A DNA stretch of 64,000 bases from NCBI RefSeq assembly GCF_038396675.1, contig NC_088921.1:21337001-21401000 (forward strand), in the 5' to 3' direction. Within the stretch, counting starts at the first letter, position 1; each line of letters opens with the position of its first letter. A model generated the notes under the pieces. That model was given only the letters and a program-made list of their open reading frames with translations, made no database searches and had not been told where the DNA came from. The stretch comes from Hydra vulgaris (Eukaryota > Cnidaria > Hydrozoa > Anthoathecata > Hydridae). Positions 50,680 to 61,440 of the stretch are shown in pieces. A program made the position numbers and the translations under genes.

Positions 50680-52488
50680 ATGTTACAAATCGACCCAAAA
50701 ACGTCCATGGAGGTAGTTACTGATATTGGTGCTGCTACAGCCCAAACTATTGTTAATGCACAGGCTGCTTGTAAAACCTATGCCCAAGTTACAACAAACA
50801 ACAACTACATTAACGACCACAAATCCCTTAAAAATACCCTTTTGTGTAAAGTCCAAACTAAAGTTAGTGACAACGATTTTCTATTAGCTATTGAAGAGGC
50901 AGGATATGACAAATATCTATTTGGTTATCAACAAATTAGAAATGGCTTAGTTATCGAAATTGTTATGAAAAATGATTTAATTAAACATACAATTCTTGAA
51001 AAAGGTATCAATATCAATGGTGTAAAACATCCTTTCTACCCCTCTACCCCAAACAGGAATATCAACAAAAGAGTGACAATATCAATACTAGGTTTGCCAA
51101 TAGAAGAAAGCAATTTTCCAGCTGGGAAGTACCTCGAGGAGCTGGGATATGGAAGGCACTTACGAACTAAGCCTTTACTAAGAAGTACACCTAAAAACAA
51201 AACGCCATATTATTCCGGTATTATAGTCGTGATTATGGACAACCTTCAAAAGCCAATCCCTAGATTCATTAACTTAAATGGTTATGAAGTTAGGGCAATT
51301 TACAACGGTCAAGAAGATGTGGGAAGACCACAAAAAAAATATACAACTAACCAACAAAAAGATCCAAACGATTATAACAAACCATCTAATAATAATCGCT
51401 TGGACACAACTTATGTAGAAATTGAAAATCCAAATCACATTATAATAAATGAAAGCACGGTAATAGAAAACGAAGTAAATAAATATAAAGAGAAAGTACA
51501 AACACAAACATTAGAAACGGCTACAGAATCCCAACTGAAAACAAATCTCGAAAGAAGAACAACGAACGATTTGGTTACAAGTAAAACCAACGAAGTCAAA
51601 AAGGTAGCAGATAAAATAAACGAACAGGATAGTGAAGAAGAGGATAGTCTCAAGGATGATAATGAAGATGATGATAATAGTAATGATGGCGATGATAGTG
51701 AAGATAGGAATGATTATAAAGATAAAGATGATAGTAAAGATGACGATGGAAAAAATGATGACGATGATAGTAAAGATGGCAATGAAAGTAAAGATAATGA
51801 TGATAGTAAGGATAACGATGAAAATAGTGATGGCGATGGTAGTAAAGATGACGATGATAGGAAAGATGGCAATCCTAGTAAGGATAAAGATAATAGTAAA
51901 GATGATAACGATAGTAAAGATAAAGATGATAGTAAAGATGATAATAATAGTAAAGTTAATGCTGATAGTCAAGACGACCATGATTGTAATGATAATAATA
52001 GCAATAATGAAAGTAGTGAGGACGAATGTGAAGTGCCTGATGAATTTTTAAAATTGTACCACTTAGACAAAGTGGATTATAATTGGAAACATTTTAAGAA
52101 ATTTGATAGACTGAACTGCAGTGAAGAAGAACTGAAAAAATTTAAAGTGTATAAAAAATATGAATGGGTACAATATGAAAGAGCTGTAGGCATGTACAAA
52201 TCATTTGAAAAAAGAACTGATCAACTTATTCCAATTGCATTTCAGCAAATGGATTCAGGTGATATGTATTCATACAACATGAAAGAATTCAAAAACGTTA
52301 ATAGAAACACTGAGGATGAAACCTTAAGAAATAGATATATAGCCTGTAGAAAAGCGGAGTGGGATCAAAGGAGAAAGGAATATTCACAGTTTCAACCTGA
52401 CCATGAAAAAAAACAAGAAGAGCGTGCAATTAAAAAACAAATCTACCAATCTAAAAAAGCAAAACTAACACCACAAGCTGAAAGTTAA
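50680..52488 (+). CDS. ORF1 protein of family D
   Basis: 602 aa. The N-terminal 212 residues align to family A with the two RRM-like units (FLLAIEEAGYDKYLFGYQQIRNG is shared in pieces, and YYSGIIVVIMDN, YEVRAIYNGQED). The linker is expanded: about residues 318-450 are an almost pure Asp/Ser/Lys/Asn tract built on DDSKD repeats. The C-terminal domain (453-602) is conserved: YNWKHFKKFDRLNC, FQQMDSGDMYSYNMKEFKN, YIACRKAEWDQRRKE, KKAKLTP. DNA is well diverged from family A while this domain is kept, which argues for selection on the protein. Longest ORF1 in the window. Confidence 0.92.
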   Translation: MLQIDPKTSMEVVTDIGAATAQTIVNAQAACKTYAQVTTNNNYINDHKSLKNTLLCKVQTKVSDNDFLLAIEEAGYDKYLFGYQQIRNGLVIEIVMKNDLIKHTILEKGININGVKHPFYPSTPNRNINKRVTISILGLPIEESNFPAGKYLEELGYGRHLRTKPLLRSTPKNKTPYYSGIIVVIMDNLQKPIPRFINLNGYEVRAIYNGQEDVGRPQKKYTTNQQKDPNDYNKPSNNNRLDTTYVEIENPNHIIINESTVIENEVNKYKEKVQTQTLETATESQLKTNLERRTTNDLVTSKTNEVKKVADKINEQDSEEEDSLKDDNEDDDNSNDGDDSEDRNDYKDKDDSKDDDGKNDDDDSKDGNESKDNDDSKDNDENSDGDGSKDDDDRKDGNPSKDKDNSKDDNDSKDKDDSKDDNNSKVNADSQDDHDCNDNNSNNESSEDECEVPDEFLKLYHLDKVDYNWKHFKKFDRLNCSEEELKKFKVYKKYEWVQYERAVGMYKSFEKRTDQLIPIAFQQMDSGDMYSYNMKEFKNVNRNTEDETLRNRYIACRKAEWDQRRKEYSQFQPDHEKKQEERAIKKQIYQSKKAKLTPQAES

Positions 52489-52892
52489 AAATCTTTGAAC
52501 AGCACACAAAGTTATTTTACCAATCAAAAAATGTAAAAACAGAAACAAAAGTATATCAAAAAAAAAAATAAAAAAAAAAAAAAAAAAAAATACGATTAAA
52601 CCATAATAAGACATCCATTACTATTTAAAAACAAAAGTCTTATGTATTAAAGAGTCACATTAAAAAACTACTCAAATAGGACTTGAGAGACAAAAATACG
52701 AAACTTAAAAATCCAAATTAAACTAAAAATACAAAACACTAAAACAAAAAACAAAAATATAAAAAATGAAACTAGAAAACAAAATATAAAACATATAACT
52801 AAAAAAATAAATAAAAAATATAAAACAAAAACTGCCATCTAGGGCCCTGTGTAAGTCTGGTTTCAGCAACAGGTCACTCTAGCTTGTTGGTA

Positions 52893-52931
<39 letters not shown>

Positions 52932-53309
52932 TCTGTTCTTATCAGTTTAATATCTGGTACGCCGGCACAGTCCGGCTCATATATTAATCTGATTTTTGGC
53001 ATTAGGTCATGGGATCATAGGTTTACCTTGCCCTGACCACGGGTTGCCTCGGCTTTGCACTACTGCTGAGCGCGGCCCAGATTGGAAAAAAGAAAATATC
53101 TTCACTTTCAGAGTGTCTAACATCGCTAATGGTCTCAGCTGCTGCTGCTGATGATGCTGCTGATGATGACGACGACGAAAATGATTAGACGTTCTAATTC
53201 AAACCACAAGTACATTGTTGAAGACGGCGTCAGTCCGACTATGTCTGCAGTGTTCAGTTATCGCTTCTCGGCCTAATGGCTAAGATCAAGTGTAGTATCT
53301 GTTCTTATC

Positions 53310-54145
53310 TGTATTTATTTGCTTGTTTGTTTACATGAGATTAAAAATTTAAATGATTGTTATTCAATATTAGTTTTACTCTCTATTTTTAAAAAAAAGT
53401 ATACTTTTTCTGAAATTAAAAGAAGTTTAATTTATAATTAAGATGTTCTAGTATGAATTAGTTATTAATAATATAAATTAAGAGTAATTCCATGTCAAAA
53501 CAACCAATTTTTTTTTAAAATGCAAGCCTATGTCCATGGATTTTCTTTATATTTTTACCATAGTTTGTAAATTGTAAAATAAGATAAATCCCAGAATTTC
53601 GGGGTCTAACTCCCAACCGTTCGTGAGTGGTGGTTGCTTTGATTTTGGCTACTATTGTTGTTTTGGTCGTTTTCCGCCATTTTTGAATTTCTCCTTATAA
53701 GGCCGGGTCTTTAAACATGTGAATTCTAAAAGTGGGTGACTTGGTTAATCTCAAGGTGAGGAATTTGAATGTGTGAATAAAAAACTCATTTTATAGTTAA
53801 GGGGTGCCTAAATATCAATTATAAGTGTTGAAATAGTGGACACCTGCCCCTGTAAAATTTTTGGGTGTGCGGTGGGTTTTTTAAGCTTAAAATTTCAGAT
53901 TAGATCATTGTATGTTTGAAGAACATTGTGTGAAAAATCATTTCTGCCAAATACATAGTTTAAAAATTAAATGAAAAATATTACAAAAAAAGCAAATATA
54001 GTATATTTCGCTTAGCGTAGTATTCAAAATAAATAAAAATAATGCATACTCGAATTGATATACATTTTTTTATAATATATCCATTAAAAAATTATTGATT
54101 TACAAATATATACTTATTAATTTTGTAAAAATCTTTTTTTAAAAG
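53310..54145. other. Unrecognised AT-rich DNA between U2 and the F element
   Basis: About 836 bp with no similarity to U2, to its spacer or to any element here, and no convincing ORF. It starts straight after the U2 target copy (TTATC) and ends where ORF2 coding sequence begins. It could be host DNA carried in at the 5' end, a different repeat, or a copied cellular RNA. I do not recognise it. Confidence 0.75.
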
Positions 54146-56364
54146 TTCAAGAGAACAGCCATAATAAGTCTACTCCCAAAAGAGGGAGATCTAAAACAAC
54201 TTAAGAACTGGAGACCAATTTCCTTGTTATGTGCTGATTACAAGATCATCACTAAGGCCCTTGCAATTCGGCTATCAAAGGTTCTTGAGAAAATACTAGA
54301 ACCATCGCAAACCTGCTCTGTTCCTAATCGTACAATCTTTTCAAATATCTTCCTAGCTAGGGATCTAATAGAGTATACCAATCAGAAGAGTAGTAAAAGT
54401 TTTATTATATCAATTGACCAAGAGAAGGCATTTGATAAACTTGATCGAAAATTTCTTTTTAAAGTAATTGAGCGTTTTAATTTTGGTTGTATGTTTACAA
54501 GAGCCTTAAAACAAACGCTCAAAAATACACAATCCCTTATTATAAACAATGGGCACCTAAGCAAACCCTTCAAAGTTAATAGAGGAGTAAGGCAAGGTGA
54601 CCCTATATCACTTATGCTTTACTGTATTGCGGCAGAGACCCTGTCTCTATCAATAAAAAAGAATCAAAATATCGATGGAATTAAAATACCTGGAAATAAT
54701 ATTCCTCTCAAAATTTTGCAATATGCAGATGACACAATGATCACTGCACAAAATATCTCATCCATCGATGAAATTTTTAAAGAAATAGCAAACTTTGAAC
54801 TTGCCACTGGGTCAAACATAAACAAGGCAAAATCAAAAGCTCTGGCACTTGGAGGCTTTGACCATCTGGCATATAAAAACTACATAAATAAAGGATTTTA
54901 TAAAGATCATGGTATAAACTGGGTCAATCATACCGGCTTAAGAATACTAGGCATAACATTTAATACTGACCTTGCTTATTCAGCAACAATAAATTGGAAA
55001 GAAACTATAGAAAAATTAAAAAAAAACACTAGAATCTTTAAATACAGAAACGTATCACTGAGATGCAAAGGAATTTTTTTAAATACCCTGGCACTTTCGA
55101 AGATATGGTACTTAGCTAACGTTTTCCCACTAAATAAAATCTTTGAAAATAAAATAAAAAAAGAAATCTCGATCTACTTGTGGCAAAGTGAATATGCCGA
55201 GCCCATCAAGCGCGACATTCTTTACCTTCCAACTATAAATGGAGGTTTAGGACTAATTGATCCAGCTAAACAAAGTATCTCACTCAGGATAAAACATCTT
55301 CTACAGATGCAACATGTCGAAAACCCTCATGAAAGCCTTTACCTCCAAAAATACTTACTTGCCACCTCGCTACTAAAACTTGCAAACCAAAGTTATAAAC
55401 AATGGAAATTTTTAACACTAAATAATTATCCTAAAACATTAAACAGTCCTCCCTTCTATTATCGTGATATTGTAGATGTCCTAAAAAAAAATGAACACCT
55501 ATTCCTACTAATAAAAAAATCATCGCGCAACATATATAAGACACTCTTAAATAATGAAAATAATACTTACATAAAAAAAGTACAAACATATTGGGAAGAT
55601 AAATTGCAAAAACAACTGCCTTGGAGAACCATATGGCTAAGATCTTTTAACTCGTATGCCCAAGGCCCAAGTCAAAATACTCAGTGGAGAATGTTACAAA
55701 ATAGTCTTCCAACAATGGAAAAACTACGGCTATGGAGGAAGAATAGAGGACGAGGTAGTTCACTCTGTAGGACTTGTGGTCTACCAGAAACAACGCTGCA
55801 TCCCTTTACATCCTGTAAGATAGCGAGGACAGTGTGGAGCAAACTAAAAGTAGTATACAAAACATTGCAACCAACGCAACCATTTAATATAGTCCATACC
55901 GTTCTATTCACTGATATCGACGAATTTAATTGGAACAACATAAAGGCAAAAATAATAACGACCATCACAAATATCACTACTACGGAGCTATGGAGAGCAC
56001 GAAATATGAAAATAAAAGAAAATAAAACCATAAAACCAAAAACCATAGTTGAAAATATAAAACGAGAACTAAAGTACATATGGGATGTAAAATATAAAAA
56101 ACATCAAAGATTGAATGACATAAAAAACTTCCATAAAAAATACTCCCTTAACAATGCAATAAGTCAGGCAAACTCTGACAAGTTAGTTTTTAATCTATAA
56201 AGCAATAAGATGTGATCTCAACTTCTCGTTTTTTCGATTTCCTCGCATTTCCGCTTTTCGTTTATGTTTTGATCACCAAAAATAAAAATTAAATATAAGT
56301 TAAAAAATTAAAAATAAAAACCAAAAAAAAAAAAAAAAAAAAAAAAAATAAAAAAAAAAAAAAA
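54146..56364 (+). mobile_element. Element F: 5'-truncated LINE with open ORF2 part
   Basis: Starts inside the reverse transcriptase (KRTAIISLLPKEGDLKQLKNWRP) and runs through ORF2, a 164-bp 3' UTR and poly(A) to 56364, followed by the normal U2 target copy. The 3' UTR has none of the hairpins of families A, C and D. Confidence 0.92.
54149..56200 (+). CDS. ORF2 fragment of element F (RT and C-terminal part)
   Basis: About 683 codons, open to the stop; an internal ATG lies at 54224. Visible: NWRPISLLCADYKIITKALAIRL, SIDQEKAFDKLDR, RGVRQGDPISLMLYC, the YADD box (54722-54733), then SFNSYAQGP, RKNRGRG, the CCHC finger CRTC..LHPFTSC and TTELWRARN. Endonuclease and the first RT motifs are missing. 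The protein is related to B ORF2 but clearly diverged: a third ORF2 lineage. The frame is undamaged, so the insertion is probably young. Confidence 0.92.
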   Translation, partial: KRTAIISLLPKEGDLKQLKNWRPISLLCADYKIITKALAIRLSKVLEKILEPSQTCSVPNRTIFSNIFLARDLIEYTNQKSSKSFIISIDQEKAFDKLDRKFLFKVIERFNFGCMFTRALKQTLKNTQSLIINNGHLSKPFKVNRGVRQGDPISLMLYCIAAETLSLSIKKNQNIDGIKIPGNNIPLKILQYADDTMITAQNISSIDEIFKEIANFELATGSNINKAKSKALALGGFDHLAYKNYINKGFYKDHGINWVNHTGLRILGITFNTDLAYSATINWKETIEKLKKNTRIFKYRNVSLRCKGIFLNTLALSKIWYLANVFPLNKIFENKIKKEISIYLWQSEYAEPIKRDILYLPTINGGLGLIDPAKQSISLRIKHLLQMQHVENPHESLYLQKYLLATSLLKLANQSYKQWKFLTLNNYPKTLNSPPFYYRDIVDVLKKNEHLFLLIKKSSRNIYKTLLNNENNTYIKKVQTYWEDKLQKQLPWRTIWLRSFNSYAQGPSQNTQWRMLQNSLPTMEKLRLWRKNRGRGSSLCRTCGLPETTLHPFTSCKIARTVWSKLKVVYKTLQPTQPFNIVHTVLFTDIDEFNWNNIKAKIITTITNITTTELWRARNMKIKENKTIKPKTIVENIKRELKYIWDVKYKKHQRLNDIKNFHKKYSLNNAISQANSDKLVFNL

Positions 56365-56695
56365 GTATCTGTTCTTATCAGTTTAATATCTGGTACGCCG
56401 GCACAGTCCGGCTCATATATTAATCTGATTTTTGGCATTAGGTCATGGGATCATAGGTTTACCTTGCCCTGACCACGGGTTGCCTCGGCTTTGCACTACT
56501 GCTGAGCGCGGCCCAGATTGGAAAAAAGAAAATATCTTCACTTTCAGAGTGTCTAACATCGCTAATGGTCTCAGCTGCTGCTGCTGATGATGCTGCTGAT
56601 GATGACGACGACGAAAATGATTAGACGTTCTAATTCAAACCACAAGTACATTGTTGAAGACGGCGTCAGTCCGACTATGTCTGCAGTGTTCAGTT

Positions 56696-56885
56696 ATCGC
56701 TTCTCGGCCTAATGGCTAAGATCAAGTGTAGTATCTGTTCTTATCAGTTTAATATCTGGTACGCCGGCACAGTCCGGCTCATATATTAATCTGATTTTTG
56801 GCATTAGGTCATGGGATCATAGGTTTACCTTGCCCTGACCACGGGTTGCCTCGGCTTTGCACTACTGCTGAGCGCGGCCCAGATT
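56696..56885 (+). ncRNA. U2: U2 snRNA gene
   Basis: Full copy after element F; no difference noticed. Confidence 0.95.
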
Positions 56886-57061
56886 GGAAAAAAGAAAATA
56901 TCTTCACTTTCAGAGTGTCTAACATCGCTAATGGTCTCAGCTGCTGCTGCTGATGATGCTGCTGATGATGACGACGACGAAAATGATTAGACGTTCTAAT
57001 TCAAACCACAAGTACATTGTTGAAGACGGCGTCAGTCCGACTATGTCTGCAGTGTTCAGTT

Positions 57062-57251
57062 ATCGCTTCTCGGCCTAATGGCTAAGATCAAGTGTAGTAT
57101 CTGTTCTTATCAGTTTAATATCTGGTACGCCGGCACAGTCCGGCTCATATATTAATCTGATTTTTGGCATTAGGTCATGGGATCATAGGTTTACCTTGCC
57201 CTGACCACGGGTTGCCTCGGCTTTGCACTACTGCTGAGCGCGGCCCAGATT
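57062..57251 (+). ncRNA. U2: U2 snRNA gene
   Basis: Full copy; no difference noticed. Confidence 0.95.
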
Positions 57252-57477
57252 GGAAAAAAGAAAATATCTTCACTTTCAGAGTGTCTAACATCGCTAATGG
57301 TCTCAGCTGCTGCTGCTGATGATGCTGCTGATGATGACGACGACGAAAATGATTAGACGTTCTAATTCAAACCACAAGTACATTGTTGAAGACGGCGTCA
57401 GTCCGACTATGTCTGCAGTGTTCAGTTATCGCTTCTCGGCCTAATGGCTAAGATCAAGTGTAGTATCTGTTCTTATC

Positions 57478-59534
57478 TTAGTTTAATTAGGCGAGCTAGT
57501 GATCCATACTTGTATAAAGAAGGTCTACTGGCCTTCTGAGTGTATTGAGTGTTACCTTGCTCCCTCCACGGGTTGCAAGGCCAAGTTTTTCTGAAAAAGT
57601 TTTCGGACTTTAGTTTATTTTTTGAGTGGTTTTATAGAGATCGTAGATCTCAGTGAGTTTTTTTTGGTGTGAGTGAGTTTTAGTAAGAGGTTGGTTAGAC
57701 CTCTTTTGAGGTCTACTGGCCTCTGAGTGGCTGAGAATATAATATATACAGGTAGAACTATTTAGCCATGCTACTATTAGATCCAAGAAATACCATGGAA
57801 ATAGATACAGAAATAGCGGCTGCTACAGCCCAGAACAAATGCTATATGCAAGCTGCAAACAAAACCTATGCACAAGCAGCAACCAATAACGATAACGCAT
57901 ACGACTATAGCGCCCTAAATAATACTCTCTTATGTAAGGTTAACGCTAAAATTAGCGACAACGATTTCTTAGTTGCTATTGAAGAGGCCGGATATGATAA
58001 ATACCTATTCGGATACCAACAAATCCGTAACGGCTCAATAATTGAGATCGTTATGAAAAACGACAAAATTAAAAAAACGATTCTTGAAAAAGGATTAAAT
58101 ATTAATGGTGTAAACCACCGATTCTACCAATCTACTCCATCGAGAAACATTAGTAAAAAGGTAACTGTTTCCATCCTCGGGTTACCAATTGAAAAAAGTA
58201 ACTATCCTGCTGGTAAACTTCTAGAGCAGCTCGGATACGGAAAACATATTAGAACTAAACCAATATTTAAAAAAACACCAAACAACAAAACGCTCTATTA
58301 CTCCGGTATCATAGTTGCGATTATGGACAAATTAGAAAAACCAATCCCAAGGTTTATAAAACTGAATGGGTATGAGGTTAGGGCAATCTACAACGGCCAG
58401 GAAGATGTGGGAAAGCCACAAAACAAAGTAAACAAGAATCAGAAAAACGAAGACAAAGTTGTTTGCAAATCACCTAGTAGCATTCCCCAAGTTATACCAC
58501 CTCTAGGAACACAAAATCAGAACATTATTAAAACGACCGAGGAGAAGGGAATAGAAAAGGAAACGAATGAACATGAGAAGAATTTAGAAATACAAATAAC
58601 AGTAGAAAATATAGCACTTCAGGCAGCAAACGAAAACAAATTTAGTAAAAACGATGAAGATAATAGCGAAGTCGATGAAAGAAATGAAGATGATAATGAA
58701 CAGGATAGTAGTAAAGTAAGTGATATAGCTAAGAGTAAAGATGCTGATGGCCAAAGTGAAAAAGATGTCTTTAGCAAAGAAGATGACAATCTGGACAACG
58801 TGGAAATACCTACAGAATATAGACACATGTCACATATAGACAAAGTCAATTATAACTGGAAGAGCTTTAAAAATTTTGACCGACTAAACTGTAGCAAGGA
58901 GGAATTATTAAAATTCAAAGCCTTTAAGAAACTCGAATGGGAACAATATAACACTGCAAAAATGAATAAATATAAATCACTCAAAGACCTAGAAAAAAAA
59001 ATAGGAAAACTTACACCACTTGGTTTCGAAAAAATGGACTCCAGTGAAATATACTCATTTAATATGAAAGAATTTAAAAATTTTAACATCAATACCGCAA
59101 ATATAAATGAAAAGACAAAATATATTGCTTGTAAGAGAGCAGAATGGAAACAACGAAAAAAGGAATTTTTTCAATATATTAAAGATCATGAAAGAAAACA
59201 AGAAGAACGTAATTTAAAAAAGCAAACGTATCATGCCAAGAGAGCAAAAACAACACCTTAAGAAGAAAATTAAAAAGCGACATTAAATAAAAAACAAATT
59301 TAAAGAAAACAATTAAAAAAGTATTAAACAAAAAATTATGATGTTATAATGTCGCATCCAAGAGCTACCTTATTAACATTATGTTACTTAAAAAAATATA
59401 TCAACAAAAATAAAAATATAAAATTAACAAAACATAATAAAAATATATAACAATTAAAACAAAAATAAAAAATATAAAATAAATAATCAACCTACTAGGG
59501 CCTTGGACTAGTTGGTAGATAATAGAAAAAAAAA
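57478..59534 (+). mobile_element. Family A half-LINE R12 (A2)
   Basis: 5' UTR 57478-57767 (somewhat shortened near 57620), intact ORF1, 3' UTR. It ends in a short A-run joined directly to the U2 spacer at GAAAATG, so the usual target copy is lost on the 3' side. Confidence 0.93.
57768..59261 (+). CDS. ORF1 protein of family A (A2), intact
   Basis: 497 aa, the only A2 copy with a fully open frame. Residues CYMQ, KLEKPIPRF, KVVCKSPSSIPQ, TTEEKGIE, TYHAKRAKTTP. Upstream context TTTAGCCATGC where other copies have TTTTGCCATGC. Same domain layout as R9. Confidence 0.92.
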   Translation: MLLLDPRNTMEIDTEIAAATAQNKCYMQAANKTYAQAATNNDNAYDYSALNNTLLCKVNAKISDNDFLVAIEEAGYDKYLFGYQQIRNGSIIEIVMKNDKIKKTILEKGLNINGVNHRFYQSTPSRNISKKVTVSILGLPIEKSNYPAGKLLEQLGYGKHIRTKPIFKKTPNNKTLYYSGIIVAIMDKLEKPIPRFIKLNGYEVRAIYNGQEDVGKPQNKVNKNQKNEDKVVCKSPSSIPQVIPPLGTQNQNIIKTTEEKGIEKETNEHEKNLEIQITVENIALQAANENKFSKNDEDNSEVDERNEDDNEQDSSKVSDIAKSKDADGQSEKDVFSKEDDNLDNVEIPTEYRHMSHIDKVNYNWKSFKNFDRLNCSKEELLKFKAFKKLEWEQYNTAKMNKYKSLKDLEKKIGKLTPLGFEKMDSSEIYSFNMKEFKNFNINTANINEKTKYIACKRAEWKQRKKEFFQYIKDHERKQEERNLKKQTYHAKRAKTTP

Positions 59535-59618
59535 CGAAAATGATTAGACGTTCTAATTCAAACCACAAGTACATTGTTGAAGACGGCGTCAGTCCGACTA
59601 TGTCTGCAGTGTTCAGTT

Positions 59619-59806
59619 ATCGCTTCGGCCTAATGGCTAAGATCAAGTGTAGTATCTGTTCTTATCAGTTTAATATCTGGTACGCCGGCACAGTCCGGCT
59701 CATATATTAATCTGATTTTTGGCATTAGGTCATGGGATCATAGGTTTACCTTGCCCTGACCACGGGTTGCCTCGGCTTTGCACTACTGCTGAGCGCGGCC
59801 CAGATT
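59619..59806 (+). ncRNA. U2: U2 snRNA gene
   Basis: Full copy, two bases shorter in the 5' stem (CGCTTCGGCC). Confidence 0.92.
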
Positions 59807-59982
59807 GGAAAAAAGAAAATATCTTCACTTTCAGAGTGTCTAACATCGCTAATGGTCTCAGCTGCTGCTGCTGATGATGCTGCTGATGATGACGACGACG
59901 AAAATGATTAGACGTTCTAATTCAAACCACAAGTACATTGTTGAAGACGGCGTCAGTCCGACTATGTCTGCAGTGTTCAGTT

Positions 59983-60172
59983 ATCGCTTCTCGGCCTAAT
60001 GGCTAAGATCAAGTGTAGTATCTGTTCTTATCAGTTTAATATCTGGTACGCCGGCACAGTCCGGCTCATACATTATTCTGCATTTTGGCACTAGGGACTT
60101 GGATCTTAGGATTTCCTTGCCCTGACCACGGGTTGCCTCGGCTTTGCACTACTGCTGAGCGCGGCCCAGATT
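59983..60172 (+). ncRNA. U2: U2 snRNA gene, divergent middle
   Basis: About ten changes fall between nt 80 and 135, including CATTTTGG in place of the ATTTTTGG Sm site. It may be non-functional, or locally mis-sequenced. Confidence 0.85.
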
Positions 60173-60343
60173 GGAAGAAATATCTTCACTTTCAGAGTGT
60201 CTAACATCGCTAATGGTCTCAGCTGCTGCTGCTGATGATGCTGCTGATGATGACGACGACGAAAATGATTAGACGTTCTAATTCAAACCACAAGTACATT
60301 GTTGAAGACGGCGTCAGTCCGACTATGTCTGCAGTGTTCAGTT

Positions 60344-60533
60344 ATCGCTTCTCGGCCTAATGGCTAAGATCAAGTGTAGTATCTGTTCTTATCAGTTTAA
60401 TATCTGGTACGCCGGCACAGTCCGGCTCATATATTAATCTGATTTTTGGCATTAGGTCATGGGATCATAGGTTTACCTTGCCCTGACCACGGGTTGCCTC
60501 GGCTTTGCACTACTGCTGAGCGCGGCCCAGATT
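60344..60533 (+). ncRNA. U2: U2 snRNA gene
   Basis: Full copy; no difference noticed. Confidence 0.95.
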
Positions 60534-60709
60534 GGAAAAAAGAAAATATCTTCACTTTCAGAGTGTCTAACATCGCTAATGGTCTCAGCTGCTGCTGCTG
60601 ATGATGCTGCTGATGATGACGACGACGAAAATGATTAGACGTTCTAATTCAAACCACAAGTACATTGTTGAAGACGGCGTCAGTCCGACTATGTCTGCAG
60701 TGTTCAGTT

Positions 60710-60899
60710 ATCGCTTCTCGGCCTAATGGCTAAGATCAAGTGTAGTATCTGTTCTTATCAGTTTAATAGAGTGAACGCCGGCACAGTCCGGCTCATATAT
60801 TAATCTGATTTTTGGCATTAGGTCATGGGATCATAGGTTTACCTTGCCCTGACCACGGGTTGCCTCGGCTTTGCACTACTGCTGAGCGCGGCCCAGATT
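60710..60899 (+). ncRNA. U2: U2 snRNA gene
   Basis: Full copy with AATAGAGTGAACGCC for AATATCTGGTACGCC just before stem IIa. The next spacer has AAAACCATGACG for AAAATGATTAGACG. Confidence 0.9.
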
Positions 60900-61074
60900 G
60901 GAAAAAAGAAAATATCTTCACTTTCAGAGTGTCTAACATCGCTAATGGTCTCAGCTGCTGCTGCTGATGATGCTGCTGATGATGACGACGACGAAAAACC
61001 ATGACGTTCTAATTCAAACCACAAGTACATTGTTGAAGACGGCGTCAGTCCGACTATGTCTGCAGTGTTCAGTT

Positions 61075-61264
61075 ATCGCTTCTCGGCCTAATGGCTAAGA
61101 TCAAGTGTAGTATCTGTTCTTATCAGTTTAATATCTGGTACGCCGGCACAGTCCGGCTCATATATTAATCTGATTTTTGGCATTAGGTCATGGGATCATA
61201 GGTTTACCTTGCCCTGACCACGGGTTGCCTCGGCTTTGCACTACTGCTGAGCGCGGCCCAGATT
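61075..61264 (+). ncRNA. U2: U2 snRNA gene
   Basis: Full copy; no difference noticed in the gene. Confidence 0.94.
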
Positions 61265-61440
61265 GGAAAAAAGAAAATATCTTCACTTTCAGAGTGTCTA
61301 ACATCGCTAATGGTCTCAGCTGCTGCTGCTGATGATGCTGCTGATGATGACGACGACGAAAATGATTAGACGTTCTAATTCAAACCACAAGTACATTGTT
61401 GAAGACGGCGTCAGTCCGACTATGTCTGCAGTGTTCAGTT

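Larger units (their letters stand above)
50384..52928 (+). mobile_element. Family D: ORF1-only element
   Basis: 5' UTR 50384-50679, starting exactly like family A (TTAGTTTAATTAGGCGAGC) but diverged afterwards; a 602-aa ORF; a 3' UTR of about 400 bp with an internal A-run (52558-52590); terminal CTAGGGCCCTGTGTAAG..CTGG..CAGG..CTAG structure; poly(A) to 52928. Clean U2 target duplication. A GTCACATTAAAAAACTAC block in the 3' UTR corresponds to GTCGCATCCAAGAGCTAC of family A. Confidence 0.94.
50334..53083 (+). pseudogene. U2 gene split by element D
   Basis: 5' half 50334-50383, 3' half 52929-53083. Confidence 0.94.
53260..56519 (+). pseudogene. U2 gene split by F and its 5' filler
   Basis: 5' half 53260-53309, 3' half 56365-56519. 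Both target-site copies are intact, although about 840 bp of unrelated DNA precedes the LINE sequence. Confidence 0.92.
57428..59534 (+). pseudogene. U2 5' half split by R12, 3' half deleted
   Basis: 5' half 57428-57477. After the element's A-run at 59534 the sequence resumes in the spacer, so the U2 3' half and the first part of the spacer are gone. Confidence 0.9.
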
